DNA of 64,000 nucleotides from Pipra filicauda. Its lineage: Eukaryota > Chordata > Aves > Passeriformes > Pipridae. Shown piece after piece: positions 50,201 to 62,723 of this stretch. Numbering within the stretch: position 1 is the stretch's first letter; every line of letters starts with the position of its first letter. The stretch spans positions 930,001 to 994,000 of the forward strand of contig NW_024105087.1 of NCBI RefSeq assembly GCF_003945595.2, given 5' to 3'. The notes beneath the pieces were generated by a model. The model made no database searches and was not told the origin of the DNA. It saw nothing but the letters and a program-made list of their open reading frames with translations. The position numbers and the translations under genes are program-made.

Positions 50201-53200
50201 CAGGTTTCTCATCTTTTGCCAGGCATTACGTGGTCAGAGTTCAACTGAAACACAACTGAAGTAAATTATAGGAAGGCACCTCTAGGCATGACTTTGTTTG
50301 ATATGTTTCTTTGTTTGATTTTAACTAAAATAAAAAAATTGTGTGGTTACTTACAGGAAAGACTTGTGCTGTGAAGGGAGGAAGGTGCATTTGGTTCAAA
50401 GCTGGTCCATGCACAGTGTTGTGGTCTGGGGCTTTGGCAAGTAACAGCAGAACACATTTCAGCTGAATGTGGCTGAGGGACACCACAATATAAGATGGGC
50501 TTAGGGAACAGGAAAGCCTCCATTGAGAAGAATAAATGCCTACAAATATACAGAGCACAGAAGGGAATGTAAAGGACAAGGTCTCACCTGGTTTCTTCTG
50601 AAAGCATAAAATGGTCTTGGATAAAGTTGCAGAGTTGAGAGCATGTTAGATGGTGGGAATGGGTTAGTCTTCTTGCTTCATGTTCAGTAGGCAACAGATT
50701 TGATGTATTTTCTGCTCAAGGAGTAGATGTGAGGAAGGGGAGCTGGAACTGGCTTACTGAAGAGTATGGTGTGTTCAACTACCCAGCTGATCTTGCTGTC
50801 ATAGGAGGGGTTCTGAAAGTCAGTTTACCTCCTTGGGTAATGCAGAGTGACAAGTGATTCGGAGAATGACTGTTAATTCACGGAATTATTTCCTCATGTG
50901 GTTACCATTTCCTTCCCAAGGTATCATTGAAAGAATTGAAACATCTATGGAGGAAGAAATTGCACGTCTGAATGAAGTGAATTACGAATTCTCTGACATT
51001 TTCTACTTCTGTAGAAAAGGATTTGAGGCTATTGTGGATGATGCGGTCACCCAGAGGTTTTCCTCAGAAGAACTGCTCTCCTGGAATCTCCTGACGAGGA
51101 CTAATGTCAACTTCCGTTACATCAGCCTGAGGCTGACTATTGTGTGGGTCATTGGGGTTGTAGTGCGGTACTGCTTCCTGCTGCCCCTACGGTAAGCTCG
51201 TGGGTGCTGATGGATTTTGGCAGCCTGGGAATGCATAAATTTGTGTTTTCTTGGTAAATGTCATCTCAGCTTCTTTTAGTCGAAAGGCAGCATTGGCAGA
51301 TACAGAAGATTAACCTGCTTAAAGACTCCTTTTAATGGTTAAGTTGCCATTCAGAATACTTTTATCTTGCCATTCACTGTGGAGAGTAGATTAGGGCTAA
51401 GTGATCATCTTTCCCATGAATTCTTCCCCACAGTCATGTGTATTGGCAGTATAAGTGTAAGGTGGGTGAGCTGTAAAGCTCCCTTGCACTGTATCTGAAT
51501 CTGCTGCCTTTGCTAGACCATGATTTTGAGCAACAGGTCAGGGGATTGCCGAGTTAGCGAACTGTATAAGTCGGATATCTGAGGAATAATTGAATTTCTG
51601 CAATCCCTTTCTATTTTGTAGCGAGAAAGTGTTGTTACAATGAATAAAATACTTATTTTGATTTAATATCTGTGTTGTGTGTAGCATTACCCTCGCTGCC
51701 ATTGGAATTTCGTCAATGATTGTGGGAACAACGTTGGTAGGCCAGCTGCCAAACAGCAGGTAGGTACTGCACGTAAAGGATGAACTTGCCAAGTTGCATC
51801 AGTGCAAACAGCTGAAGATGGGAAGCGGACAGATTTTACAAACAGACTACTGATAGTCCACTTGAACCACAAATTTGTGACCTTGCTTTTAGTGGCATTT
51901 TGATTTTGGGCTGAGGTTGGCTTCTTGCCAGGCTTAGCACTGAGATCTCTAAAGGGCTTCTCACGCTCTCAGGAGAGACTCAAAGGGAGCGTTGTAGCAG
52001 AGGTAATGGTGTTGGGATGAAAAACATCCAGTAAGGAGATTACAGCCTTGCCTAGATAAGTGACACCAAGAGTATGACATATCTTGGCTGAGCTGCAATA
52101 GCAAGTGAGTGGTAGAACTGGGAATATCCCTCTGTGCTCCAGAACACCAGGAAAATTTCAGTCCTGAGTTGTGTTGAGTAGGCTGGAGAATACTGTGTGT
52201 CTAGCTGCTTTCCAGGATGCTCCAAATATCTGTGATTTCTTTCAGTGTGAAAAACTACCTGAGTGAATTGGTCCACCTCACGTGCTCCCGCATCCTGGTC
52301 AGAGCTCTGTCTGGTACCATCCATTATCATAACAAGTGAGTGACAATAGCGAAAGTGGGTGTATACTTCTGTGTGAGCATCCCATTTGAAACGGGGACTG
52401 CTCTTTTTTTACCTGCAAGTTAATGTCACACTAGATGCTGAGTCACCTGGCAGCTTTATGGAACTGTTGTGTGTGTAATGTGATGCTTAGTGCACTAGTA
52501 GTCTAATCAAAAAATATGTACTTGCAGGGAAAACAGACCTAAGAAAGGAGGAATTTGTGTTGCCAACCACACATCACCGATAGATGCAATCATTCTGACA
52601 AATGATGGATGCTATGCAATGGTATGAGCAGATCCATTATGACCACAGCAGAGGGAGAGGAGGGACCATGAGAGGGAAAGATTGTGGGGTATTGGTTGTG
52701 GACTTCAGTATTAAACTTTCATGGTTTAGAGATATCTACTTGAGCACTAGTGTTGAAGTTGGTCTACAGTTTACATGCTGGTGAAGTTGTCCTGGCAGTG
52801 TCAGTGCTAGGCTCTTCATCTGGTGAACTACTTGGGATACACTTCCCTGTGTGCACCTAGGTCCTCTCAAGTGAATGCAGTTTAACAGTTTTGTGGTTGC
52901 TGCTTGATCCTGGTTTGCAGTCTCCAGTGCATTTGGGTTTTTTTTAAAGAGGGATGGAGAAGAGGAAGTTCTGCTTTTCAAGTGTCTGAGATGCTGATGT
53001 GCCTTGCTGGGCTTGCAGGTTGGCCAGGTTCATGGTGGGCTGATGGGAGTCATCCAGCGAGCCACCGTCAAGGCCTGTCCTCACGTCTGGTTCGAACGCT
53101 CCGAGATCAAGGATCGCCATCTAGTGACGAAAAGGTGAGGCGTGGGATGGTGTGTCTCTGCTACCTCCCGGTGCCCGACTCCCTGGACAATCAAAGACCC

Positions 53201-56200
53201 AGACGAGGGGTTTTTGGAGTGAGTTCCAGGGGTGGTATGCAGGAAACTGGATCACTCAGAATGACCTGAATAAGCTTGTTTGTGTGGGCTTTGGTGCAGT
53301 AGACTGGTCAAAATGTCAGGTGCCAAGGTCACCCACGAAGGCTTGAAAAGTTTATACAGGGTAACATGGATGAGCCCAAAAGTTCTGGTAAGGTCTGAAT
53401 AGCGGACTGTCACAAAACATCTCAGTTGGGTAGCCATCAGCATAATAACTAATGTCTGGTGAATTCAGATATACATTTTAAAAGGATGGGAAGATATTTA
53501 AATTTTGGGATTTTCTGTTGAAGAGAAATACTGATCATAAAACAGACTTTCTGTGATACAAACTCTCAGTTTCATTTGAAATTGTGAGCCACTGGAAATA
53601 CCAAACTTCACTTGTTTGGGTGAGGGGCAGAATGTGTCTAGTTATGACAATGAGCTGCTTACAAAAAGTGGTTTTCTGCAGAATGTCACCAAAGGCATAC
53701 CTGTGGACACAGTAGTACAGGGATAGAAATTCTTCCTAATTTTTAAAGAACTTTTAGGTTAATTTTGACAGGTTAACTTCTTTACCACCTCTTATTTGCC
53801 TCTGCGCAACAGGACAGCTTTGCCAAGTTATCCAAGTGTTATTCAAATAGTGTGAGCTGTAGGCATTTAGGAACCCACTTCTTATGAAATCTACTGTTAA
53901 GTAAGCAGAACCTGGATGGACCACTGCACAATTTTTTTTTTCTTATGTGGGTAATTTCTTGAAGGTTGAGTTGATCAGAGTTAGTTGGACTGACTTAATG
54001 GCATACCTTCGTTGGCTTTCCTGACAGTCATTAATAAAATAATGTAGAGGAAGGAAAACAGGATGTTGCCTCAGTGTAATGCACCATGGGCCTACGGGGT
54101 GGCTTGCACAAAGCTTCAGTGTTCTTATAAACAGAAAAGCAAGTACAAATTAGTGTCTAGTAAAAGCCTTCGCTTTCAAACAAATACATAATATGTAAAG
54201 ATATTTTTAATGCACCTGCCTGGGGAAAGAAGACTGGAAAGGAATTGTCTTTTAAGCTTTCCTTCTGCTTTTACAGACTCAGGGAACATGTGGCGGATAA
54301 AAGCAAGCTTCCAATTTTAATTTTTCCAGAAGGTAAGGGCTGAACTACTTATCTCCATTCAAAGTAGATGTCATCCCTTTTCTCTTTCTGTGGCTTCTGC
54401 TGCTCAGTTGTATCTTCACCCTTGCCATAAACTTGGTTAGGGCATTCCTATTTTTCATCTTTCATATGAGATTATGTGGAGACAACACAATACTGTCTCT
54501 GGCTGTTGGTTCTGGCAGAAGCTCTAGGCAGAAGAATGGGAAGATTGTTTATTTTGCCCTGTGAATATCAATTCACTGTCCTATAGATTTAAATTCAGCA
54601 TTGTGCTTTTTGTCTCACATGCATTTGGGCTTTATTCAGGAGTCAGTCACAAGACAAAGGATAAAAGTAAGAAGGGGAGAGATGCTTAAGTTTCACTCCC
54701 TGAGCAACAAATGCAGGCCTTTATGGGCAGGACCTGTATGTTGATACAGTGTTGTTACTGAAATATGTGGTAGGCTGTGTGGAGCAATGACTTTATCTTC
54801 TGGACAGGCACCTGCATAAACAATACATCTGTGATGATGTTCAAAAAGGGGAGCTTTGAAATAGGAGGAACGATCTATCCTGTTGCAATCAAAGTAAGTG
54901 GAAAAAACTGGCTGCTAAATTTCAAAGTTTGGGATCTGTTTTTGTCTGGGTGGCAGGAAGCTGTCTCAGTACAGCTGCTGTTGAAGGCACAGTAGCTCTG
55001 GCAATTGGCTGTGTGCTGTGGATAACTCCTGGAGTAAAAGTGGCTAAAATGAAAGTGAAGTCCTTTGGCCTATGGAACCTGGCTGGTAGTCCCTGATGGG
55101 ATCAGCTTCTTCCTCCAGAAAGCTGAAAGGAAGGGAGATCCAGCCAGTCCCTCCGAGTGCTGAAGGGAAGAGAAGCGTGCTGCTTGCAGCAGACTTAACT
55201 GTTTTGGCTGTTCAGGCAAATGGGTGACGTCTGCTGCTGGTTCTGTCATGTAATCACAGATCTGGGAGGCTGTGATGGTCTGTGGGGAAGGGGTTTTATG
55301 ATTTGTTTTTTGTGATCCTTTGCAGTATGATCCTCAGTTTGGAGATGCATTCTGGAACAGCAGCAAATACAACATCGTGAGCTACCTGCTGCGAATAATG
55401 ACAAGCTGGGCCATTGTTTGCAACGTGTGGTACTTGCCACCAATGGTTAGAGAGGTAATCTAGCATCTGGCTGACTAATTGCTATTTAAGAACTTGACTG
55501 TGTCTGCAAGGGTCTTTTTACTCTTTTTTTCCCCAAAACCTCTACCTACCCCATGCCCCCATGTCAGAGTTTTGTATTGGATTTTTGTCAGTGTTGACTG
55601 ATGTACGACTGGACTTAGCTTTTCCTGATGCAGCTTGGTACCATCACAATGGTGTCAATGTTGCATCCTGCTGGAGCAAAATTTTCTCCTAGTTTCAACA
55701 CTTTAGGGGAAAAATTAATTAAATTATTACCACAAGGGGACGTCAGATTGTGATGTTGGCATGATAAGTGAGCTAATTTGATGAGGCAGCAGATAAAAAT
55801 GTTATTAAAGCCTGTTTCAATTCGCTTCTTTCTGCTTTGTTATGTTGAATTTATGACCCTTGAAGGAGGATGAAGATGCTGTTCACTTTGCCAACAGAGT
55901 GAGGTCAGCCATTGCTCGCCAAGGAGGACTGACTGAACTTCCCTGGTGAGTAATGCCATCCTTGTTAGACTTCATGGACTTTCTGTTAGTTTGATTGAGA
56001 GGTGCTTCCTCCCTTAGCTTTGTGACAGATAACATTTGACATGACTTTATTACACTCTGGAGAAAGCAAAGGAGTAAATCCACATGCACGTATGTGAAAG
56101 TAAAAATAAAGATGCACAAAGTCTTTGGAGCATGTAACATGGAATGATTTTCACCTGAAGGCTTGATGCTTTTGAAACAGCCCATTCACAGTTGTTCCTC

Positions 56201-56896
56201 ATATCGAGACTTCTGCTGTGATTAAGCAGCAGAAGTGAAGTTACTTGTCAAACCTGAACAAAAAATGGGACTTGAGGCTTTCTGCTCTGACTTTCTCATG
56301 TCCTACTTCAGTAAGTGGCAGTACAATGCCTAGATCTCATATGAAACAAACTCGAGAAGAAGATTTTGATGAAAAGAGTGGGCAAATAGATTCAACTGTG
56401 AGGCCCAGCTGGCCCTCTGAATGATGTTAAGGCAAGAGGCAACTATGGTGTTGCACAAGATTGACTTCCTCTACAGGCTAGGGAAGCAGCATCCCAGACT
56501 GCCAAAGATTTCTATTGTAGGTACAGCCTGTTACCAACATGAGTAGGCTGCTTTAGTGGGCTAGACTCAAGATCTGGACTTCATACAAATTGTGGCTTAA
56601 GATAAAGGTTTTAATAAACATACTTAAACTTGGATGTTATAGAAGTTCTAAAGAAAATCCTTTAATAATAATATTTTAGATTTAGACTCTACAGTTATGT
56701 AATGCATAGTTTAATAACAATAGTCATAACAGTCCTGATGGGTTACTTTTCCCTCTTGCTCTATTTCAGGGATGGAGGTCTGAAACGAGCGAAAGTCAAA
56801 GATACTTTCAGAGAAGAACAGCAGAAAAACTACAGCAGGATGCTAGTGAGAAATGGATCCATAGGAAGCCTGTCTGCAGGAACAGAGTCAGACTGA
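34538..56896 (+). CDS. GPAT3: Glycerol-3-phosphate acyltransferase 3 (gene B, 12 coding exons)
   Basis: ER membrane enzyme making lysophosphatidic acid from glycerol-3-phosphate and acyl-CoA. In mammals it is tied to triacylglycerol storage (alias AGPAT9). Coding exons: 34538-34684, 45070-45142, 50921-51191, 51685-51759, 52246-52335, 52528-52621, 53019-53134, 54277-54332, 54808-54893, 55326-55454, 55866-55945, 56770-56896. They total 1344 nt, 447 aa plus TGA, with all introns GT-AG. The start has G at -3 and G at +4. Exon 1 encodes a hydrophobic N-terminus followed by GVSLGISE. HX4D is H233-T-S-P-I-D238; CPHVWFERSE is intact; FPEGT is at 305-309 and PVAIK at 332-336. The C-terminal GGLTELPWDGGLKRAKVKD is the form I recall for vertebrate GPAT3, which makes this copy the orthologue. 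It lies about 11 kb downstream of gene A, same strand. Intron 1 is 10.4 kb and intron 2 is 5.8 kb; both carry repeats. Confidence 0.95.
36981..37053. repeat. Two-copy 35-bp tandem repeat with a perfect hairpin
   Basis: Two copies of a unit beginning CACATGTTGGCATGT / CACACGTTGGCATGT and ending GTGGGAGGACA lie at about 36983-37017 and 37018-37053. The first copy overlaps a perfect inverted repeat, CCCACATG-TTGG-CATGTGGG, at 36981-37000. Located in GPAT3 intron 1. Confidence 0.65.
39213..39430 (+). mobile_element. CR1 LINE 3' fragment in GPAT3 intron 1
   Basis: The order of segments matches the CR1 3' region: TTAGACATTTGGAAGAAACT, then GGGCTGCCCAGGAACATAGT, a tract giving the usual 'fast loss' end, then TTTTCCAACCTAGTTAATTC and TGTGATTCT at the 3' end. 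About 215 bases, 5'-truncated, plus strand. Confidence 0.85.
40271..40285. repeat. G homopolymer tract
   Basis: A run of about 13 G (GG...GGCAG) in GPAT3 intron 1. A similar run of about 12 G lies at 44814-44825. Confidence 0.7.
43966..44369 (+). mobile_element. CR1 LINE 3' fragment in GPAT3 intron 1
   Basis: A 400-base 5'-truncated CR1 on the plus strand. It begins near GAGAGAGTTGGGGCTGTTCA and contains GCCTGGAGAACAGGTGGCTC, GATAGAACAAGGGGGGATGG and GGCACAGGTTGCCCGGAAAA. It ends with CTTTCCAACCCAAACCACTA and GGTTCTGTGA, the CR1 3' terminus. An ORF across it is a relic of the LINE or chance, not a host gene. It lies about 700 bases before exon 2. Confidence 0.92.
45275..45865 (-). mobile_element. 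Solo LTR of an avian endogenous retrovirus (ERVL type) in GPAT3 intron 2
   Basis: About 590 bases bounded by TGTTGTGGTTTCACCCCAGC and CAGCTAAAACCAGCA. The internal order (CTCGCTCACTCCCCCTCCAG, TGGGTTGAGATAAAGGCAGT, GTACTTGGGAAGACAAACGC, ATATGGTATGGAATATCCCT, TCAGCAATAACAAAAACATC) is that of a long terminal repeat I recognise from neoavian genomes. The sequence shown is the reverse complement, because the TATA-containing promoter side (CATATAAAG-like at about 45590-45600) reads on the minus strand. No internal viral genes and no second LTR are present, so it is a recombination-derived solo LTR. Clear target-site duplications were not found. It begins 133 bases after exon 2, antisense to GPAT3. 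Confidence 0.88.
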
Positions 56897-56990
56897 ATGG
56901 TGGTTCTTGAAAGTTAACTTTGCACAACCAGCCTTAGCAGGAATAATGTTTTTTAATTAAAAAAAAGGACAAAAAATAGAGCAAGACAAC

Positions 56991-56996
56991 AATAAA
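56991..56996 (+). terminator. GPAT3: Proximal poly(A) signal of GPAT3
   Basis: AATAAA 94 bases after the stop codon, within an A-rich stretch. It would give a very short 3' UTR. Listed as an alternative to the distal site. Confidence 0.4.
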
Positions 56997-57890
56997 ACCC
57001 TTCATGACGTGTATGCATATTCTCTGTATGGCTGGGTCAGAGCCTGCCAAGGACAGTGTCTCTGTATTCCTCCTTATTCACTCTTCTCACTCTCCTACCC
57101 CTCCCCATCTTTATGTGATGATGCACTGCAGCTCCTGGTATTCCTGAGCTGAATGCCAGCAGAGTTAAGAGACACAAGGAAAATAGCACCCCAGTTTTTC
57201 TGAGTTTGTAAGGATGAAGGGAAATACACTGAACAGATGCTGTCAGGAAAACTGGTTGTGAAGATACCTCTTGTTTATGGTACACTGAAGGTTTAAACAT
57301 AACAAAATGTTGTCTTTTTTCCCCAGTGGCTCACTGAGTTTTTGTTGTAGGTTTTTTTAAATAACATGTTTTAGGATATTGTCAGAACTGTAAGATTCAC
57401 TCTTGGGTTAGCTTGCACCTGGATGTGCAAGGAGGGAATGGAAGCAAGGGCTGCAGAGACCCTAAAGGATGGGAAAGGAGCTGCCCTGCCAAAAGCACAG
57501 TTCATGGCCCATGAGGAATTTGATGGCCTTACAACGTGGTATCACCTTTACTGAGAACTGCTACCTGAGGGAAGATAAGGGGCAAGTCCTCCATCTCCCT
57601 GCCCACTGCTATTGTTGAAATTGCTTTCTTGAGCTCTGAAACTGTAAAGGTAAGAGACAGGAAACAGTTGGATAATGAATTTTTATGAAGTGGATTTTCA
57701 AGAGAACCCTTCTGCAAAAATTGCTGCTGGTGGCTTAAAGTTCTCAAGAGAACCACTCCAAAAACACATTTTGTGTTTTCTGGGCTAGCAATAGCTACCA
57801 CAACTATAAACATAGACTCTGTAAGTCACCTACGATACAAGATGCGGCATGTCCAAATATGCAACATATTGCTGTCTGAATGTAATGAAA

Positions 57891-57896
57891 AATAAA
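57891..57896 (+). terminator. GPAT3: Distal poly(A) signal of GPAT3
   Basis: AATAAA about 1 kb after the stop codon, followed within 20-30 bases by the GT-rich GGGTCTGTGTGG, the expected arrangement of a cleavage site near 57910. It implies a 3' UTR of about 1 kb and is the stronger of the two candidates. Confidence 0.55.
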
Positions 57897-60800
57897 TTCT
57901 ATATTTCTAATGGGTCTGTGTGGCATTTATACTGTTCTCTGAGTGTATGTAATTAAAACAGTTATACTTCCTGAGAACTTAATGTTAGAGTCATGGAAAC
58001 TTCAGTTGCTGACATAAAGGACCAGTTGTAGTTGAGCTCTACCTGATTTCTAACCTGACTTTTTTTTCCTATTTTCCCTCTCCTTGGACTCTATGGCTTG
58101 GTGTTTATCCTTTCTTTTCGAAGCAGGAGTGACTCCTCATACAGACTGAACTTGAAATTACAACATGAAGCCATAACAGGGAGACTCAACTAATGAATAT
58201 ATAATTAACTGGAAAACTATTGGCTTTTAAATTTAAGAGTTCATTTTTAAGTGACTTTTTCCTGTGGCAAAGAGAATTTAAATGTAATGCTGGAAAAATA
58301 TGTTGCTGTTCTACAAATCAGAATTTAAAAATGTTAGAACATAGTTTCCAAAAAAAGGGTTTCCTGATCTGCTTTTCATTATCTCTCAGTTCATGCACTT
58401 GCACAAGGACAAATATATTTATTCATTGAATATTATATGGACATGCAGCATATCTGTGTCTTGGAAATCTGCTTGTGAAGCCTGTTGGAGGTATGTGACC
58501 TTAGGAGAAAACACCAGGGAAGGGGTTTTCAGAGAAGTTTTTTCAGGTTTAGCATGGCAGGCCTTTAAGAAGGAAGTTGTTTATATTAAAAGGGTTGGAG
58601 TGGTAAGACAAGTGAGACACAGCAAAAGTCTTTTGCTTAATGTGGACCTAGCTCAACTGTGAACTGAGTTATGTTATTACTATTAAGATGAAGTGATCCT
58701 GCAAGCTTTGGGCTAATGAATGTGTTTGTCATAATTTATGGATATAGCTGTGAGCTTGAGCTTTCCTGGATTGCACTCAAAATAGGAAGCTTTGTAAGGA
58801 CACCATACCTTTTTAAAAACATGCCTGCATGTGCACCCGTGCATACACATATAAAATACAGTTTAGGTGACACATTTAAAAATCTATTATGTACAAATAT
58901 TGATGTGTGTATATATTTTAAATATTTCTTTTAAGGTATAGATTGTGATATATTTCTCTGTAGGTGGAACAAGAACTGTTTTGATGAAGGTTTAAATGCG
59001 TGATTCCTAAGAGAACCTTCACGGTCAGTTTTATGGGCCCTCTGCTCTATTCCTGCTTTTGGAGTTGATCATCAGTAGCTGAACTGCAGTGGTTTTAGGA
59101 AATCTTGGCTGTGCTCACTGGGGTGCTCTGTCAGGTGCACATGTTTACAGCAACAGGATTGTGAGCTTTGGGAAAAGTGCCGAAGACTGCAGTTTGCTTC
59201 TCACTTAGGGCAAAACCGAATTTTAAGGCAAAAAGTCCAGTAAAGTTGAAGGATGATAAGGTAGTACAGTGTCACTGTAATGAAATGTTGTCTGACGAGC
59301 CAAATGGAGTTCTGTGATTCATTACAAATAGCCTCCACTGAACTAATTTTTAACAAAGTCTGACTTATTTTTGAGAGAATTTATCAAGGAAATGTGTAGA
59401 TGAGCTGTATGAGTGGCACTGACCATGAGGAAAGGCATCATCCAGTCAGTTCTTAATTGCTAAATGAGTGGAGAAGATGTAGGTGAATGAATAATCTGAG
59501 GAGGTTTCTTGAACCTTTACATCTTTACTAAGCAAGACCTTTTGTGTGTTCTTTGACTCTTGATAGGTGTTTGGTGTTGTATCCCTAGACTTCTCATGTA
59601 GCTCTGAAAAAGTGTTCCCTTGAACACTTTTGGCTGTGTAGGCAGTGGTGACTACTAATAGATGGTTCTGGACCATATCCCAGATTTGTTACAGACATGA
59701 GATCCACATTCCTTGGGTGGTTTTATTAACTTTGGAGAAATATTTTTATAGGGCACCGATGTATACCACAATGACTAATAGAAGGAGGGCAGTGCATAGA
59801 AGTTGTGACTTGACTCAGTGCCAGCTAGGCCGCTCTCTGCTGCCTTTGGAAAGCTTTTTGTACGTGTTTTTCCTTTTCCCCTTGACAGATCTGGGAAATG
59901 TTGCAGCTGTTTTGAGTGGGATCAGTAGAAACAGCTCAAGAAATCCAGTGGTTGAACTTGAAGTCTTAGTTTCTAGTGCTGGGCACATAGAGCATTGATT
60001 CTTATTCTAGGACCTAAGTACATATTTTTGTTTAGATGGCCTTTTACTGGCCTTGGGCTAAAAAAAACCAAAAAACAGCTAGTTGGTTTTAAAGGTGACG
60101 ATGGAATCCAATTCAAATATTATTTTCCTGTTGCTGAAATCTATGTGTTATTTCCTTGAGCACAGTGGGTATAGCTAAAGATTCTGTTTGTATCCTGGTA
60201 AGTTGCTCTGTCTCTAATAAATGAAATGTATGCAGGCTGTTATTATATACAGCTCATAGTTGACATGAAGGAAGCCAGTGAAAAAAAACTCAAGTTGAGA
60301 ATCCTTGAAAACTTGTTACGAAAACCTCACTGTTGACTCTGGAAGCTCCTGGGCCAAACCTAAATTAGGTCTTACCCTGGGATTTAAGGTACTTAAAAAC
60401 GTCCTTGTCGTCTCCATTACTGAACAGACAGATAAAAGGTTTCTAGTTAAGATTTAAGTCTTCCCTCACTTTCCCCAATATTTGTCTGATATAACTTGTA
60501 GAGGACTTCAAATATCAGACTTGGCAAATGTGATATATTCTTGTTCTTCCTTGTTTTAACTAGTACTTCTGAAGAATTGGTCAATCCTGATATTATTCAA
60601 TATGCAAGTTCTTGCTTGAGGAATTGAAAGGATTTTAAACAGTACTGAGATATTTAAGGAAAGGAGAAAAGAAAACCCTAACGAGACACAACTAAGATCA
60701 AAGCAGACCTTGGCTGTTGAAGCCTTCTCCAAGGTATTAGTACTAAAGCTCTTGAAGGAGGTTCTAGGTCCCTAGTTCTGGTATTTTTCTTTGGTGTGGA

Positions 60801-60930
60801 TGTTGGGTATTATGTAGCTGTTGGATAAAGGAATCTATCACTACAGGCACTAATGAAGCCTGATTTTATATGCAGTTGTGCCTCAACTTAGACTGCAAGC
60901 TCTAATTGTTGTGGTATAATGTAGTGTTAC

Positions 60931-61470
60931 TATAGAATGGTTGGGTTGCAAGGGACCTTTAGAGGTTATCTAGTCCAACCCCACTGCAATGAGCAGAGAA
61001 TGATCTTCAAATAGATCAGGTTGTTCAGAGCCCTGTCCAGCCTGACTTCAAATGTTTCCAGGGATTGGGCACCTACCACCTGTCAGAGCAACCTGTTTCA
61101 GTGTTTCACTACCCTCACTGTAAAAAATTGCATCCTTACATCCAATCTGACTTTACCTTTTACTTTAAAACCATTACCCCTTGTCCTATCACTGAGCACT
61201 CTATTTAAAAACTCTGTCCCCATCTTTTTTGTAAGCCCACTATAAATACTGAAAGGCCACAACAAAATCTCCCTAGGCTCACTTCTTGAGCTTGTCCAGG
61301 TCCCTCTGGATGACATCCCTGTCCTCCAGGTGTGCCAGCTGTACTGCTCAGCTTGGTGTCATCTGCAAATTTGCTGAGGGTGCACTCGCTCCCTCTGTCA
61401 TTGAAGTGGAACAGTACTGGTCCCAGTACAGCCCTTTGAGGGGCCAGTGTGTGCTGCAAAACACAGATCT
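60931..61470 (-). mobile_element. CR1 LINE 3' region, internally deleted
   Basis: On the minus strand this is the 3' end of an avian CR1. The plus strand reads ATAGAATGGTTGGGTTGCAA at its left end, then GTCCAACCCCACTGCAATGA, ACCATTACCCCTTGTCCTAT and GGCCACAACAAAATCTCCCT. At about 61280 it jumps to AGGTCCCTCTGGATGACATC and GGTGTCATCTGCAAATTTGC, which normally lie several hundred bases further into CR1 ORF2. The element therefore has an internal deletion. The short frames here are remnants of the reverse transcriptase ORF tail. Confidence 0.92.
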
Positions 61471-61683
61471 TGACTCAGCCATGTGAGAGTATGTGCAGTT
61501 GGACTAGAAAGCTGCTAAAAAGTCTTGGGGATTTTTAATATTTATTTATGTGACAAACTGGCTGCTCAAGCTTAACAGTGAGGGTGAATTCTTTGTTTTT
61601 GTCGCAGATGAGTTTTTGGGCACTGCTGCTCTTGAAGAATCTAGCAGTGCCATTAGCAGCTCTGATTTGTTCCCATCCAGGAG

Positions 61684-61723
61684 TTTTTTGTTTCCCTGAA
61701 ATGCTTTTTGTTTCCCTGAAATG
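61684..61723. repeat. Two-copy 20-bp tandem repeat
   Basis: TTTTTGTTTCCCTGAAATG occurs twice in direct succession with period 20. Confidence 0.8.
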
Positions 61724-61957
61724 AACATAATAAAAGAAGCAGAAATATGACCTCAAGAGTCAAGATACAGACTCCAATGATTGTTCACTGTCTCCATCTT
61801 TTTATTAAATTTTTTCTGAGGCTGCTGTCTTTTCCACCGGTTCACTGGATAAAATCCATACAAATGAAATACAAGCACAGTCAGTAAATAATAATGAAAA
61901 GGTAAATTCCTTTTACTGAGAAGCCAGTGCATGTAAGACATCATCTGAAATGGTGAT

Positions 61958-61989
61958 TTTATTTTTTTTTATTTTTTTTTTTTTTTTTG
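61958..61989. repeat. Poly(T) tract
   Basis: About 30 bases of T interrupted by single A. It could be the poly(A) tail of an old minus-strand retrocopy, but the flank to the right is not a sequence I recognise. Confidence 0.7.
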
Positions 61990-62723
61990 ACAGAGCACAA
62001 AGCTGTTACAGTGTTTTAAAATTAATATCTGGCTTTTAGGTTCTATAATGGTTTGTGTGACCTCTTATCCTTGGGCTAATATGAAAAATGATATTGTTTT
62101 TAAATACAAGACAGACATGATAATGCCATGGATAAGGCTGATACTTCTGTTAAATAGCATGGGATGGGAAAGTATGTGGCTTGGTTTTCCATCTTGTGGA
62201 CTGGTACTGCTGTCCACCTTTGGGGCAGGAAGGTATGGATTTGTCCATATCTGAGCTTCAGCAGAACTGCCCTGCAGCTTGGTGAGGAGGCACAGAAAAA
62301 TCCCTGATGGCTTCCTACCTCTTTTCTGTAGACCAGGCATAGCACAGGAGTGGAAAGTCAGCTAGAGGTGGCCAGGTTGCAGTTTGTGCATCTCTGTGGT
62401 GGGAAGGACTGCCTAGCCTGGACCTGGTCTCACTGAATTCCAGGACATTTCCAGTGCTTCCATCAGTGGCTATGTTGTGACCTTATGTTATGGTAGTGTA
62501 CAATTCACAGGCTGGAATGTACCCAGTTTTTTCTCATACACCAGATAATGTTCTGTGCACACAGTGTGTCTTAGAGACCTAATTTGTAGGGATTTTAATT
62601 TCAGAGAGAGCATGAGAGATTAATAACCCTTAACTTCTGTAAATTGCTCTGTCATGTGATGGCTTGACACTATTCCACCAGTGTAACTTGGTTCATTTTA
62701 CTGTAGTCAAGTCAGTTGTTAAA

